Source: Bacteroidales bacterium WCE2008
GTDB lineage: Bacteria; Bacteroidota; Bacteroidia; Bacteroidales; UBA932
Reading direction: 5' to 3'
Assembly: GCA_900167925.1 (NCBI GenBank)
Contig: FUZM01000003.1
Location: 310,001-374,000, forward strand
DNA length: 64,000 nucleotides
The notes beneath the pieces are model-generated. The model saw only the letters and a list, made by a program, of their open reading frames with translations, did not search any database and was not told the DNA's origin. Both the position numbers and the translations under genes were made by a program. Within the stretch, counting starts at the first letter, position 1. Each line of letters starts with the position of its first letter. Below, one piece after another: positions 24,516 to 33,076 of this stretch.

Positions 24516-25811
24516 TTACTTGTTGACCACTGATTCGTAAACTTCCTTTATCTTGGCGGCCGCATTGTTCCATTTCAGGGCGTTGACCTCTTCGAAACCA
24601 TGTTCCGAAGCGAAATGGGCAAGTGCCGGATACTGCAGGATACCGTAGATCTGGTCCGCCATCGCATCGACATCCCAGAAATCCACCTTGAACGCATATC
24701 GGAGCACCTCCGCGGCTCCGGACTGTTTCGATATGACGGAAGGCACATTCGTCCTCATCGCCTCGAGAGGAGAGATTCCGAACGGCTCCGATACAGAAGG
24801 CATCACATAGACATCGGAAAGGGCGAACATCTTCTGCACTTCGGCGCCGCGGAGGAAGCCTGTGAAGTGGAATCTGTCGGAGATTCCGAGTCTGGCGACG
24901 TGACGGATGGCACGGTTCATCATATCGCCGCTTCCGGCCATGACGAACCTTACGTCCGAGGTCCTCTTGAGCACCTTGGCCGCAGCCTCGATGAAATACT
25001 CGGGACCTTTCTGGAAGGTGATTCGGCCGAGGAAGGTCACGACCTTGTCCTTGACACCCCTCTCGACCTGCATGTTATCCCTGCCGCTGAAATCCACGGC
25101 GTTATGCACCGTCACGACCTTGGCAGGATCGATACCATACTTGCTTATCACTATGTTTCTGGTAAGGTCGCTGACAGTGATGACCCTGTCCGCAGCCTCC
25201 ATTCCATTCTTTTCTATAGCATAGACTCTCGTGTCGATGTTGTCGGCGCTGCCGCGGTCGAACGAAGTCGCATGCATATGCACCACGAGCGGCTTTCCGG
25301 TCATCTCCTTTGCGGCTATTCCGGCATAATAGGTCAGCCAGTCATGGGCATGGATCACGTCGAACTCATCCTTATGCTGCATGGCTATGGTACCGCCGAC
25401 CATCGCATAGCGGGCAACCTCTTCCATCAGGTTGGAACCGTATTTGCCGGAGAACTTGTACTTCTGGCCATACTGTATGCGGAAGTCCTTGACCTGGCGT
25501 CTCTTCTCCTCCTCGACCATATTGTGGAACTCCTCCGGGTCGAGGTAAGGGACCATGTTCGTACCGACATGGACAAATCTTATCTTGTCGAGAAAATTCT
25601 CTATATCGACGTCTTCCTTGACAGTCACGGGAACATCGCTGGCGTTAATTATCCTGGCGACATTACCGTCTTCGTCTCCGGTAGCCGAAGGCATGACAAA
25701 TATAGTCTCGACCCCGTTATGCGCGAGGCCCTTGACTATTCCGTAGCAGGCCGTACCCAGGCCGCCTGCGATATGTGGAGGGAATTCCCAGCCGAACATC
25801 AACACTCTCAT
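24516..25811 (-). CDS. GT4 family glycosyltransferase (glycogen synthase-like)
   Basis: A 431-residue GT-B glycosyltransferase. The N-terminal loop MFGWEFPPHIAGGLGTACYG is typical for donor/acceptor binding; VVHMHATSFDRG, TVHNAVDFSGRD, VTFLGRITFQKGPEYFIEAA and the E-x7-E type motif SEPFGISPLEAM complete a GT4 enzyme. In glycogen clusters it probably makes or extends alpha-1,4-glucan or maltose-1-phosphate-like primers; the donor (ADP- or UDP-glucose) is not evident. It lies 3 bp after the debranching enzyme gene and 13 bp before GH57. Confidence 0.9.
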   Translation of the reverse strand: MRVLMFGWEFPPHIAGGLGTACYGIVKGLAHNGVETIFVMPSATGDEDGNVARIINASDVPVTVKEDVDIENFLDKIRFVHVGTNMVPYLDPEEFHNMVEEEKRRQVKDFRIQYGQKYKFSGKYGSNLMEEVARYAMVGGTIAMQHKDEFDVIHAHDWLTYYAGIAAKEMTGKPLVVHMHATSFDRGSADNIDTRVYAIEKNGMEAADRVITVSDLTRNIVISKYGIDPAKVVTVHNAVDFSGRDNMQVERGVKDKVVTFLGRITFQKGPEYFIEAAAKVLKRTSDVRFVMAGSGDMMNRAIRHVARLGISDRFHFTGFLRGAEVQKMFALSDVYVMPSVSEPFGISPLEAMRTNVPSVISKQSGAAEVLRYAFKVDFWDVDAMADQIYGILQYPALAHFASEHGFEEVNALKWNNAAAKIKEVYESVVNK

Positions 25812-25814
25812 AAC

Positions 25815-27755
25815 CTATTCCTCCCTATATTTTTCCATAAGATAATCGACGCCCAGGAGAGCTGCAGTGCTCAAAGCGGAAGAAATCGCCCCATGAGGCT
25901 CATGAGGAGGATCTCCGTCGTAGAGTTCCGAGAAGGCTCCGACACCGTGCTTGCTCAGGTCTTCCTTGAAGAAGCCTTCGCAGAGCCATTCGGCCTTCTT
26001 GTAGAATGCCGCACCTCTCATACGGAAAGCTACGCTTGCGTATGGGAACAGCAGGGACGGTCTCGTACAGCCCTGATGGTATGCGAGGTCACGGTCAATC
26101 TGTGTCCCCTCATATACTCCCTTGTATTTCACATCTCTTGGAGAAAGGGTGCGCAGACCGCGTCTTGTGACAAGTTCGTTCTCGACTATCCTCATCACGG
26201 CATTGGCGACTTCGTCATCCACAGGAGAGTACTGTACCCACACGGCATACAACTGGTTAGGACGCACGTCCATGTTCTGGCCGCGGTCGTCCACATAGTC
26301 CGCAAGATAGCGCTTCTCCGGATTCCAGAACATATTCTGGAAATTCTGCCCGACCAGGTCGCGAACCGGAGACCACTTGCGTATGAAATCGCTCAGCGGC
26401 GAAGCATATCTGCGCTCCATGTCGATGGCGAAGCAGAGCATATTGTACCAGAAGGCATTGGTCTCGACCTGATAGCCGGCCCTCTCGGTAACCGGATTGC
26501 CGTTTATATAAGCATTCATCCAGGTAAGCGCCACATGGTCCATCTGGGCCCATAGCAGGCCGTTCGGATGAAGGGCTATCTCATTCCTGTGGCCTGGGGC
26601 ATAACTCTCGATGATACCCTTGACAGTGTCTCCGTATTTCTTCCAGACGCTACGGGCGTCTGCACCGAAATCGATGTATTCCTGGAGCACACAGGCGAGT
26701 CGCAAAGGAGCCTCCACCTGAGTAGTCCTATGGTAAAGCCTCTCCTCCTCGTTGGCGATGAGGTCATCGAGGATGGCTTCGAATTCTTCAGTATTTCCGT
26801 CGGCAAACAGGGTCAGTCCCGGGAGAGCATTCAGAGTCTCTCTGAGCAGGCCAGTATACAGCCACGAGAATCCGGCGGTAATCTGGTGGCGGCCGCCGCG
26901 GCAGCGCTTGAGCAGATCCGCGCAATGAACGAGCTGCTCGTGGTAGCTTTCTATTGTCCCCATCGCCTCGATTTCCTTGTTGAAACGGCTGTTGAGCAGT
27001 CTCGGTCCGATCTCGTCTACGCTGGCGGAAAGGATGACGCTGTCCCCCTCTTCCATCTCGAGAGTGAAATAACCCGGCACGAAAAGATCCTCGCGACAGT
27101 CGAAGCCGCGGCGGTATTCATCGGAATACGTGATCCCGTTGTACCAGTATGGCGCCGGCTTGAATTCGCTTTCGGCCTTGTTCAGCTGCAGGTTGAGATC
27201 CGGAAAACCCTCGTACATGTTGAAGGCTACTCCGCCACGGACTTTCTTGAAAGCAGTGCGGGCCTGAGGGTTCTGGGACGTAAGGCTGTTCAGGTTCCTG
27301 AAACCCAGGAAAGGCTTAAGCTGGAGCTCTATTCTGGAAGGAGCCTGACGCAGTTCGTATCTTATCATGACCTGATCCTTGTCGGGAGTCAGGAGAATCT
27401 TCTTTGCGAAAATGATTTCGCCGACCTTATAGACAACCTCCGGTACCGGATCGGCTCCAAAGTCAATGATATACTTATGGCCTCTTGGCTCATAGATATC
27501 TCCATAGCAGTGGATTCCGAGATTGAAAGGCTTCCCTCTTACGAGCAGCGTCTCGTCGACAGACGACAGCAGCATATACATGCCGCCTCCGAAATTATCT
27601 ATAGGGACGGAAAGAAGACCGTGATAACGCCGTGTATTGCATGTCACGATACTTGTGTTGCAGATCGCACCTGTCTTGTTCGCGAGGATAATCTCCCTCT
27701 TCAGCGAATACGACAGATTCACAAGCTCAGCCTTATTGAATTTCAAAAAAGCCAT
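25815..27755 (-). CDS. Glycogen debranching enzyme (amylo-alpha-1,6-glucosidase)
   Basis: A 646-residue protein of the GH133-like amylo-alpha-1,6-glucosidase family. The N-terminal beta domain (NTRRYHGLLSVPI) is followed by an (alpha/alpha)6 barrel with TAGFSWLYTGLLRETL, NGLLWAQMDH, TNAFWYNMLCFAIDME and the C-terminal GAFSELYDGDPPHEPHGAISSA stretch. It removes alpha-1,6 branches left by the phosphorylase. Located between glgB (12 bp) and the GT4 gene (3 bp) in the same operon. Confidence 0.93.
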   Translation of the reverse strand: MAFLKFNKAELVNLSYSLKREIILANKTGAICNTSIVTCNTRRYHGLLSVPIDNFGGGMYMLLSSVDETLLVRGKPFNLGIHCYGDIYEPRGHKYIIDFGADPVPEVVYKVGEIIFAKKILLTPDKDQVMIRYELRQAPSRIELQLKPFLGFRNLNSLTSQNPQARTAFKKVRGGVAFNMYEGFPDLNLQLNKAESEFKPAPYWYNGITYSDEYRRGFDCREDLFVPGYFTLEMEEGDSVILSASVDEIGPRLLNSRFNKEIEAMGTIESYHEQLVHCADLLKRCRGGRHQITAGFSWLYTGLLRETLNALPGLTLFADGNTEEFEAILDDLIANEEERLYHRTTQVEAPLRLACVLQEYIDFGADARSVWKKYGDTVKGIIESYAPGHRNEIALHPNGLLWAQMDHVALTWMNAYINGNPVTERAGYQVETNAFWYNMLCFAIDMERRYASPLSDFIRKWSPVRDLVGQNFQNMFWNPEKRYLADYVDDRGQNMDVRPNQLYAVWVQYSPVDDEVANAVMRIVENELVTRRGLRTLSPRDVKYKGVYEGTQIDRDLAYHQGCTRPSLLFPYASVAFRMRGAAFYKKAEWLCEGFFKEDLSKHGVGAFSELYDGDPPHEPHGAISSALSTAALLGVDYLMEKYREE

Positions 27756-27767
27756 GTCTATAAGAAT

Positions 27768-29741
27768 TTATACTTTCTTCAAAACCAGAGCGCATCTGCT
27801 AGGCAAATACAGCTTCAGCGTCTTCTGACTTGTCAGGTGCCTCTCCCCGATTTTCACACGGCTGAATCCATCATATGATTTCTCATCGGAATCAAGCACC
27901 AGGCGGTATTCCCCTTCCGGGGCCTCGAAACCATAATCGGCAAACGATTCCACCGGGTGGAAATTGAATGCAAAGATATAACTTTTGCGTATGAAAATCA
28001 ACACTTTCTTCTCCTCGTCAGCCCTCAGCAGGAGCGGTTTTTCACTTAAAACGTTACCTTCTTTAGCGAGGCCTATTATTGCCTTGTCAAAATTTTTGAG
28101 ATATTTATATCTCAGATAGTCCGGCTCACTCAGACTCCACTGTCTGCGGGCATATTTGTAAGACCATCCGTTCCCCTCGCGAGGGAAGTCTATCCACTCC
28201 GGATGGCCGAACTCGTTGCCCATGAAATTGAGGTAGCCGTCCCCCGCCGTCGCAAGAGTCACAAGCCGGATCATCTTATGCAGCGCGATCCCCCTGTCGA
28301 CTATCGGAGACTGGGAATCCTTGTTCATGGAGAAGTACATCTCCTTGTCCATCAGCCTGAAAATTATCGTCTTGTCCCCAACCAGCGCCTGGTCATGACA
28401 CTCGGCATAGCTGATGGTCCTCTCGTCATCCCTCTTGTTGGTAAGCTCATACCATATCTCCCCGGGACTCCACTGCTCATCGCTCTTCTCCTTGATCCAT
28501 TTGATCCAGTGGTCGGCGATACCCATTGCCATACGGTATCCGAACCCGATTCCGCCTCTTTCGAACGGGGCCGCAAGGCCGGCCATGCCGCTGACATCCT
28601 CGGCAATCGTGATGGCCCCCGGATAAATCTCCCGGATCAGCATGTTCGCAAGCGCAAGGTAGTCCACGGCGTTTTCATCGACTCCTTCATTGAAGTAATT
28701 GTCGTAGCCGGAAAAGGCTTTCCCCAGCCCATGGTCCCAGTACAGCATACTGGTCACTCCGTCGAAGCGGAAGCCGTCGAGATGGTACTCGTCCATCCAG
28801 AATTTACAGTTGGAAAGCAGGAAATACTTAGTCTCGTCCTTACCGTAATCGAAGCAGCGCGACCCCCACGCGGGATGATGGCCCTGCGGTCCGGAGTAGA
28901 AATAAAGATCCTCCCGACCATCGAACAGGGAAAGTCCTTCGGCGATATTGTCCACGCTATGCGAATGCACTATGTCCATGATTACGGCAATGCCTTCGGC
29001 ATGGGCGGCATCGACCAGTTCCTTGAACTCCTCCGGAGTCCCGAAACGGGAACTGAGCGCATAGAAATTGGACACCTGATATCCGAACGAACCGTAATAA
29101 GGGTGCTCCTGGAGGGCCATTATCTGGATGACATTATACCCCAGTCCGGCAATGCGAGGGAGCACGTTCTCACGGAACTCGCTGAAGGTAGAGACCTTCT
29201 CTTCCTCCGAGCTCATGCCGATGTGGCACTCGTAGATAAGAGGATTCTTCTTCGCGGCCGGCCGCCTGTGCTTCCAGACATAAGGCTGCTCCGGGGCCCA
29301 CACCTGGGCGCAGAAGACCTTCGATTCCGGATCCTGGACCGCCCTGGTCGCATAGGCGGGGATCCTTTCTCCGCCACCGCCAGGCCACTCTATGAAAAGC
29401 TTGTAGAGCACTCCGTGATGCAGGAACATCGACGGAAGCCTTATCTCCCAGTTTCCGTTGCCGAGAGGCTTCAGCTCATAGGCCGGAGTGCGTTTCCAGT
29501 TGTTGAATTCGCCGATAAGATACATCCGGTTTGCATTAGGCGCCCACTCGCGGAATACCCACGAGCCGTCGGCTTCCCGATGCATTCCGTAATACAGATG
29601 GTTGTTAATTCCGTGGGAAAGGCTGCCCCGCACTGCGAAACGGTCCCTCAGAGCGATGATCCTCTCGTGCCTCCGGTCGATGACTTCCTTGAAAGGCTCC
29701 AGATACGGATCGGTCTGGTATATCATTGTCTTCTCCATCAT
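27768..29741 (-). CDS. glgB: 1,4-alpha-glucan branching enzyme
   Basis: Creates alpha-1,6 branches in glycogen. It has 657 residues: an N-terminal CBM48 domain (REWAPNANRMYLIGEFNNW), a GH13 barrel with VIMDIVHSHSV, DGFRFDGVTSMLYWDHG (nucleophile Asp), ITIAEDVSGMAG (acid Glu) and YAECHDQALVGDK, then a C-terminal beta domain. The first ATG (29741) overlaps the xseB stop in ATGA, so translation is coupled; a second ATG follows immediately. It begins the glycogen part of the operon. Confidence 0.95.
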   Translation of the reverse strand: MMEKTMIYQTDPYLEPFKEVIDRRHERIIALRDRFAVRGSLSHGINNHLYYGMHREADGSWVFREWAPNANRMYLIGEFNNWKRTPAYELKPLGNGNWEIRLPSMFLHHGVLYKLFIEWPGGGGERIPAYATRAVQDPESKVFCAQVWAPEQPYVWKHRRPAAKKNPLIYECHIGMSSEEEKVSTFSEFRENVLPRIAGLGYNVIQIMALQEHPYYGSFGYQVSNFYALSSRFGTPEEFKELVDAAHAEGIAVIMDIVHSHSVDNIAEGLSLFDGREDLYFYSGPQGHHPAWGSRCFDYGKDETKYFLLSNCKFWMDEYHLDGFRFDGVTSMLYWDHGLGKAFSGYDNYFNEGVDENAVDYLALANMLIREIYPGAITIAEDVSGMAGLAAPFERGGIGFGYRMAMGIADHWIKWIKEKSDEQWSPGEIWYELTNKRDDERTISYAECHDQALVGDKTIIFRLMDKEMYFSMNKDSQSPIVDRGIALHKMIRLVTLATAGDGYLNFMGNEFGHPEWIDFPREGNGWSYKYARRQWSLSEPDYLRYKYLKNFDKAIIGLAKEGNVLSEKPLLLRADEEKKVLIFIRKSYIFAFNFHPVESFADYGFEAPEGEYRLVLDSDEKSYDGFSRVKIGERHLTSQKTLKLYLPSRCALVLKKV

Positions 29742-29917
29742 TCTGCCTCCTCTATGCTTTCTCTGACGGTACGGAGATAATCGCGACAGGCCTTGATAAG
29801 CTCCTTGGAGCGTTTCACGAGTCCGCCGATATCGTCAAGACTCGTCTTCGGGTCTTCGACTTTGCGGGCGATCTCTTCAAGTTCGGCCATTGCTTTTGTA
29901 TAATCAAACTTTTCCAT
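29738..29917 (-). CDS. xseB: Exodeoxyribonuclease VII small subunit
   Basis: A 59-residue frame from ATG at 29917 to TGA at 29738-29740. The sequence starts MEKFDYTKAMAELEEIARKV and contains SLDDIGGLVKRSKELIKACR, the typical two-helix XseB pattern. With XseA it forms exonuclease VII, which degrades single-stranded DNA. It lies 2 bp after the xseA stop and overlaps glgB by 4 bp (ATGA). Confidence 0.92.
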   Translation of the reverse strand: MEKFDYTKAMAELEEIARKVEDPKTSLDDIGGLVKRSKELIKACRDYLRTVRESIEEAE

Positions 29918-29919
29918 AT

Positions 29920-31137
29920 CTATGCAGTTTTAACTGTTTCTTTATCAATATCTTCGCCGAGCAGAACCCTCTGCACGACGCAATCCAGCCTTCCGTCCGG
30001 CATGTGGACCGAAATAGCATCCCCCGGACGACGCCCTCTAGCAGAATCTATCTTGACGCCCTTGCCGTCCGCCACTATCGGAATCCCCCTCTCGAGCAGT
30101 CTGCGGGGATCGCTTGCCGGTATCTTGGCATCATAGAACGACAACTTGGCTTCGGCAGCATCCAGCCGGCTCCGGACCATACTGACGACCAGCCTTTCAT
30201 GAGCCTCCAGCATCGCCTCCTGAGTGCGCAGCCTGCCGGTGAAGGCGACCATGAGCCTGTTGGCGGCTGCGGTTATCTTTCCATCGGCTTCGGCCGTACG
30301 GTCGATGACAAGGTCGGCCAGCGCCGTCGGAGTCTTCACGAAAGTGTTCGCGACCATGTCGGCGACATGATGGTCCCTGTCATGTCCGATCGCAGTGAAA
30401 ACCGGTATCGGGAATCTGGCGATGGCGGCAGCGAGCGAGTAATCGTCGAAGCAGGAGAGGTCGAGTTCCGAGCCTCCGCCGCGAAGTATCAGGACGGCAT
30501 CGTAAGCGATGTCCGAGTCCATGATCCCGTCAAGGGCCTCCCGGATCGAGTCCGGGGCCGTCGCGCCCTGCATTGCCGCGCTGAACAGGTCCAGCCTGTA
30601 GGCAAAGCCGTATTCGTTCTCCAGGAGATGCCGGCGGAAATCTCCGTAGCCGGCGGCGGTGTCAGCCGAAATGACGGCCAGATAGTACGGCAGTTCGGCA
30701 AGACGGAGCTTTTTCTGGCGGTCCATCAGCCCCTCCTTGGTAAGGCGGTCGATCGTCTGCTGTTTCTGGATCTGACGCTCGCCGAGGGTGAATGAAGGAT
30801 TGATGTCAACTATGGAAAGGGTCATCCCGTAGAGGGAATGGTAGGATACGCGGACCTGTATGAGGACTTCTACTCCGGCCTCCAGATCGGAGCCGGTATC
30901 TTTACGGAAACGGCCGAGCACAGCTTCTCGATAGGACTGCCAGATTGCAGCCTTGGATTTGGCTATGACCCCGGACTTGTCACTCTGCGACAGTTCCAGA
31001 TATACGTGTCCGTAGCTTTTGACAGATATGGAAGCTATCTCCGCCTTCAGCCATATAGGGACCGGTACTGCTTCTCCAACGGCTTCGCGTATGAGAGATT
31101 GTAAGGTAAACAGGTCGATATACTCCATCTTTTCCAT
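29920..31137 (-). CDS. xseA: Exodeoxyribonuclease VII large subunit
   Basis: Catalytic subunit of exonuclease VII. I start it at the ATG at 31137 (405 residues, MEKMEYIDLFTLQSLI), because a promoter -7 box lies at 31166-31159. The longer frame to 31428 runs over the divergent engB gene. An OB-fold N-terminal domain (WLKAEIASISVKSYGHVYLELSQSD) is followed by the catalytic core with ILRGGGSELDLSCFDDY, FPIPVFTAIGHDRDHHVAD and VKTPTALAD. First gene of the eight-gene xse-glg-ribF operon. Confidence 0.94.
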   Translation of the reverse strand: MEKMEYIDLFTLQSLIREAVGEAVPVPIWLKAEIASISVKSYGHVYLELSQSDKSGVIAKSKAAIWQSYREAVLGRFRKDTGSDLEAGVEVLIQVRVSYHSLYGMTLSIVDINPSFTLGERQIQKQQTIDRLTKEGLMDRQKKLRLAELPYYLAVISADTAAGYGDFRRHLLENEYGFAYRLDLFSAAMQGATAPDSIREALDGIMDSDIAYDAVLILRGGGSELDLSCFDDYSLAAAIARFPIPVFTAIGHDRDHHVADMVANTFVKTPTALADLVIDRTAEADGKITAAANRLMVAFTGRLRTQEAMLEAHERLVVSMVRSRLDAAEAKLSFYDAKIPASDPRRLLERGIPIVADGKGVKIDSARGRRPGDAISVHMPDGRLDCVVQRVLLGEDIDKETVKTA

Positions 31138-31158
31138 AGATATGTCTTCTATACCTTC

Positions 31159-31166
31159 CAAAGATA
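31159..31166 (-). promoter_or_regulatory. -7 box of the xse-glg-ribF operon
   Basis: TATCTTTG on the minus strand, 22 bp before the xseA ATG at 31137. No exact -33 TTTG is visible. It is the only promoter-like element found ahead of the 13-kb operon, which has gaps of 13 bp or less throughout. Confidence 0.5.
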
Positions 31167-31175
31167 AACAAATTT

Positions 31176-31207
31176 TTTGAGTAAATGCAGAATCTTTCGT
31201 ATCTTTG
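31176..31207 (+). promoter_or_regulatory. engB promoter
   Basis: TTTG at 31176-31179, a 20-bp spacer and TATCTTTG at 31200-31207. Transcription would start near 31213, about 13 nt before the ATG. It is divergent from and very close to the xseA promoter. Confidence 0.7.
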
Positions 31208-31225
31208 ACCCCGTAAAAATCAGCG

Positions 31226-31825
31226 ATGAAAATCAGCGAAGCCATATTTTCCGGAAGCAGCATTAGGGTGGCTGGAAAGCCATCCGAGAAATTGCCTGAG
31301 TTTGCCTTCATAGGCAGATCGAACGTAGGCAAATCTTCCCTTATCAATGCTCTCTGCAACAACAGGAAACTCGCAATGACTTCCGCCACTCCAGGCAAGA
31401 CCAAGCTCGTCAACCATTTCAGAATCAATGGAGAATGGTATCTGGTGGACCTGCCGGGCTACGGATATGCCAAGATGCCTCTGAAGGAGAAGGAGAAACT
31501 GCAGGAAGTCATAAAGGATTACCTGAACAACTCTGAAGAACTCGTGATCTTATTCGTTCTTGTCGATGCGAGACACGATCCCCAGAAAGTTGACCTGGAT
31601 TTTATGAATGAACTGGTAGACAACGAGATTCCTTTCGGGATCATTTTCACGAAAGGAGACAAGCTCGGACCGGTCGCCCTCAAGAAGCAGACTGACCGGT
31701 ACAAGAACATCCTCCTTGAGGACTGGGCAGGGCTTCCGCCTTGCTTTGTCAGCTCGGCGGAAAGCGGACTCGGGAAAGAAGAAATTCTGGATTTCATACA
31801 ACAGACATTAAATAAATTAATTTAA
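31226..31825 (+). CDS. engB: Ribosome biogenesis GTPase EngB/YsxC
   Basis: GTPase needed for large ribosomal subunit assembly. It has 199 residues, the usual length. G1 is GRSNVGKSS, G3 is VDLPGYGYAK, and the G4 region is TKGDKLGP in place of the classical TKxD. Its own promoter lies in the divergent gap with xseA; prs follows 9 bp later. Confidence 0.95.
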   Translation: MKISEAIFSGSSIRVAGKPSEKLPEFAFIGRSNVGKSSLINALCNNRKLAMTSATPGKTKLVNHFRINGEWYLVDLPGYGYAKMPLKEKEKLQEVIKDYLNNSEELVILFVLVDARHDPQKVDLDFMNELVDNEIPFGIIFTKGDKLGPVALKKQTDRYKNILLEDWAGLPPCFVSSAESGLGKEEILDFIQQTLNKLI

Positions 31826-31834
31826 TTAATTGAC

Positions 31835-32812
31835 ATGCTTAAGGAACATAGAATGGCGTTGTTCGCTTGCACAGCCTCCACAGACTTCGCATCGAAAGTA
31901 GTTGAGACAATCAATGAGACAAAGGCTCCTGAAGACGTAGTGCTTCACCTCGGATCCTCCGAATTCACAAGATTCAGTGACGGAGAATTCCAGCCGAGAC
32001 TTACAGAGAGCGTCCGCGGAGCTACAGTATTCATTCTCCAGTCCACCTACCCGCCGACCGACAATCTCATGGAGCTGCTTCTGATGATCGATGCGACCAA
32101 AAGAGCTTCCGCTGACAAGGTAATAGCCGTCATGCCATACTTCGGCTGGGCCCGCCAGGACCGCAAGGACAAGCCGAGAGTAGCCATCGGCGCCAAACTG
32201 GTAGCAAACCTTCTTAAAGCTGCAGGTGCAGACCGCGTCATGACATGCGACCTCCACGCAGAGCAGATCCAGGGCTTCTTCGATTTCCCTGTAGACCATA
32301 TCTATGCAAGCACCGTCTTCCTTCCTTATATCAAGGCAATGCATCTCGACAACCTCGCTATCGCCGCACCTGACATGGGAGGCGCCAAGAGAGCCAACTC
32401 ATACGCAAAGGCCCTCGCCTGCCCTATGATCATCTGCCACAAGACCCGCGAGAAAGCCAACATGGTATCCTCGATCACCGCTATCGGAGAAGTAGAAGGC
32501 AAGAACATCGTGATCGTCGACGACATGATCGATACCGCCGGAACCCTTACCAAGGCTGCCGACGTGCTTATGGAGAAAGGCGCCCTGAGCGTAAGAGCCT
32601 GCGCCACCCACGCTGTCCTCTCAGGCAAGGCCTATGACAACATCAACAACTCCCAGATCAAGGAGGTCATTGTTACAGATACAATTCCTCTTACATCTGA
32701 CCCTAACGTAGACAAGAGCAAGATCAAGGTCGTAAGCATGACCCAGACCTTCGCCAACATCATAAGAAAAGTATATAACTACGAGCCGATAAGCTCGGAA
32801 TTCAGTTTCTAG
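31835..32812 (+). CDS. prs: Ribose-phosphate pyrophosphokinase
   Basis: Makes PRPP from ribose-5-phosphate and ATP for nucleotide, His and Trp synthesis. It has 325 residues. Two phosphoribosyltransferase folds are seen; the motifs FSDGEFQPRL, the ATP-binding YFGWARQDRKDKPR, CDLHAEQIQGFF and the PRPP loop VIVDDMIDTAGTL are all present. An alternative start is Met7 (31853). It follows engB by 9 bp and precedes a small membrane protein gene by 4 bp. Confidence 0.95.
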   Translation: MLKEHRMALFACTASTDFASKVVETINETKAPEDVVLHLGSSEFTRFSDGEFQPRLTESVRGATVFILQSTYPPTDNLMELLLMIDATKRASADKVIAVMPYFGWARQDRKDKPRVAIGAKLVANLLKAAGADRVMTCDLHAEQIQGFFDFPVDHIYASTVFLPYIKAMHLDNLAIAAPDMGGAKRANSYAKALACPMIICHKTREKANMVSSITAIGEVEGKNIVIVDDMIDTAGTLTKAADVLMEKGALSVRACATHAVLSGKAYDNINNSQIKEVIVTDTIPLTSDPNVDKSKIKVVSMTQTFANIIRKVYNYEPISSEFSF

Positions 32813-32816
32813 GATT

Positions 32817-33065
32817 ATGAAAGTTTTCCTCGCAGCGATACTCGTACTGGGAATCGGAGTCTTCGGAATGTTCTTCAACATAATATTCCGCAAGAAGGAT
32901 TTCCCTCAGAGCGACGTTGGCGCAAATGAAGAAATGCGCAAACGCGGTATCCGCTGCATGAAGGAAGTGGATGCCGAGATCGACCGTTCCAACAACAAAC
33001 ATAAAGGTGCTACCTGCAGCGGGATATACAGTGATGCATGCAACAGCTGCGGCCTTTACAAATAA
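32817..33065 (+). CDS. Small membrane-anchored Cys protein, unknown function
   Basis: An 82-residue protein with one N-terminal hydrophobic segment (about residues 3-24, VFLAAILVLGIGVFGMFFNII), a positively charged stop (FRKK) and a short soluble tail ending in a Cys cluster (CSGIYSDACNSCGLY). This looks like an inner-membrane anchor with a metal- or thiol-binding tail. I do not recognise a named family. It sits tightly between prs (4 bp) and der (11 bp), so it is probably a real co-transcribed gene. Confidence 0.7.
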   Translation: MKVFLAAILVLGIGVFGMFFNIIFRKKDFPQSDVGANEEMRKRGIRCMKEVDAEIDRSNNKHKGATCSGIYSDACNSCGLYK

Positions 33066-33076
33066 ACGAATAAACT

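Noticed and set aside
24600-26555. A 651-codon frame opposite the GT4 and debranching genes
   Set aside because: It crosses two well-supported genes on the other strand and has no recognisable domain; a codon-bias shadow.
28203-29780. A 525-codon frame opposite glgB
   Set aside because: Antisense to a complete GH13 enzyme; no domain pattern.
31138-31428. N-terminal extension of xseA to 31428
   Set aside because: It would overlap engB on the other strand, pass through both promoters, and is not part of the ExoVII fold.
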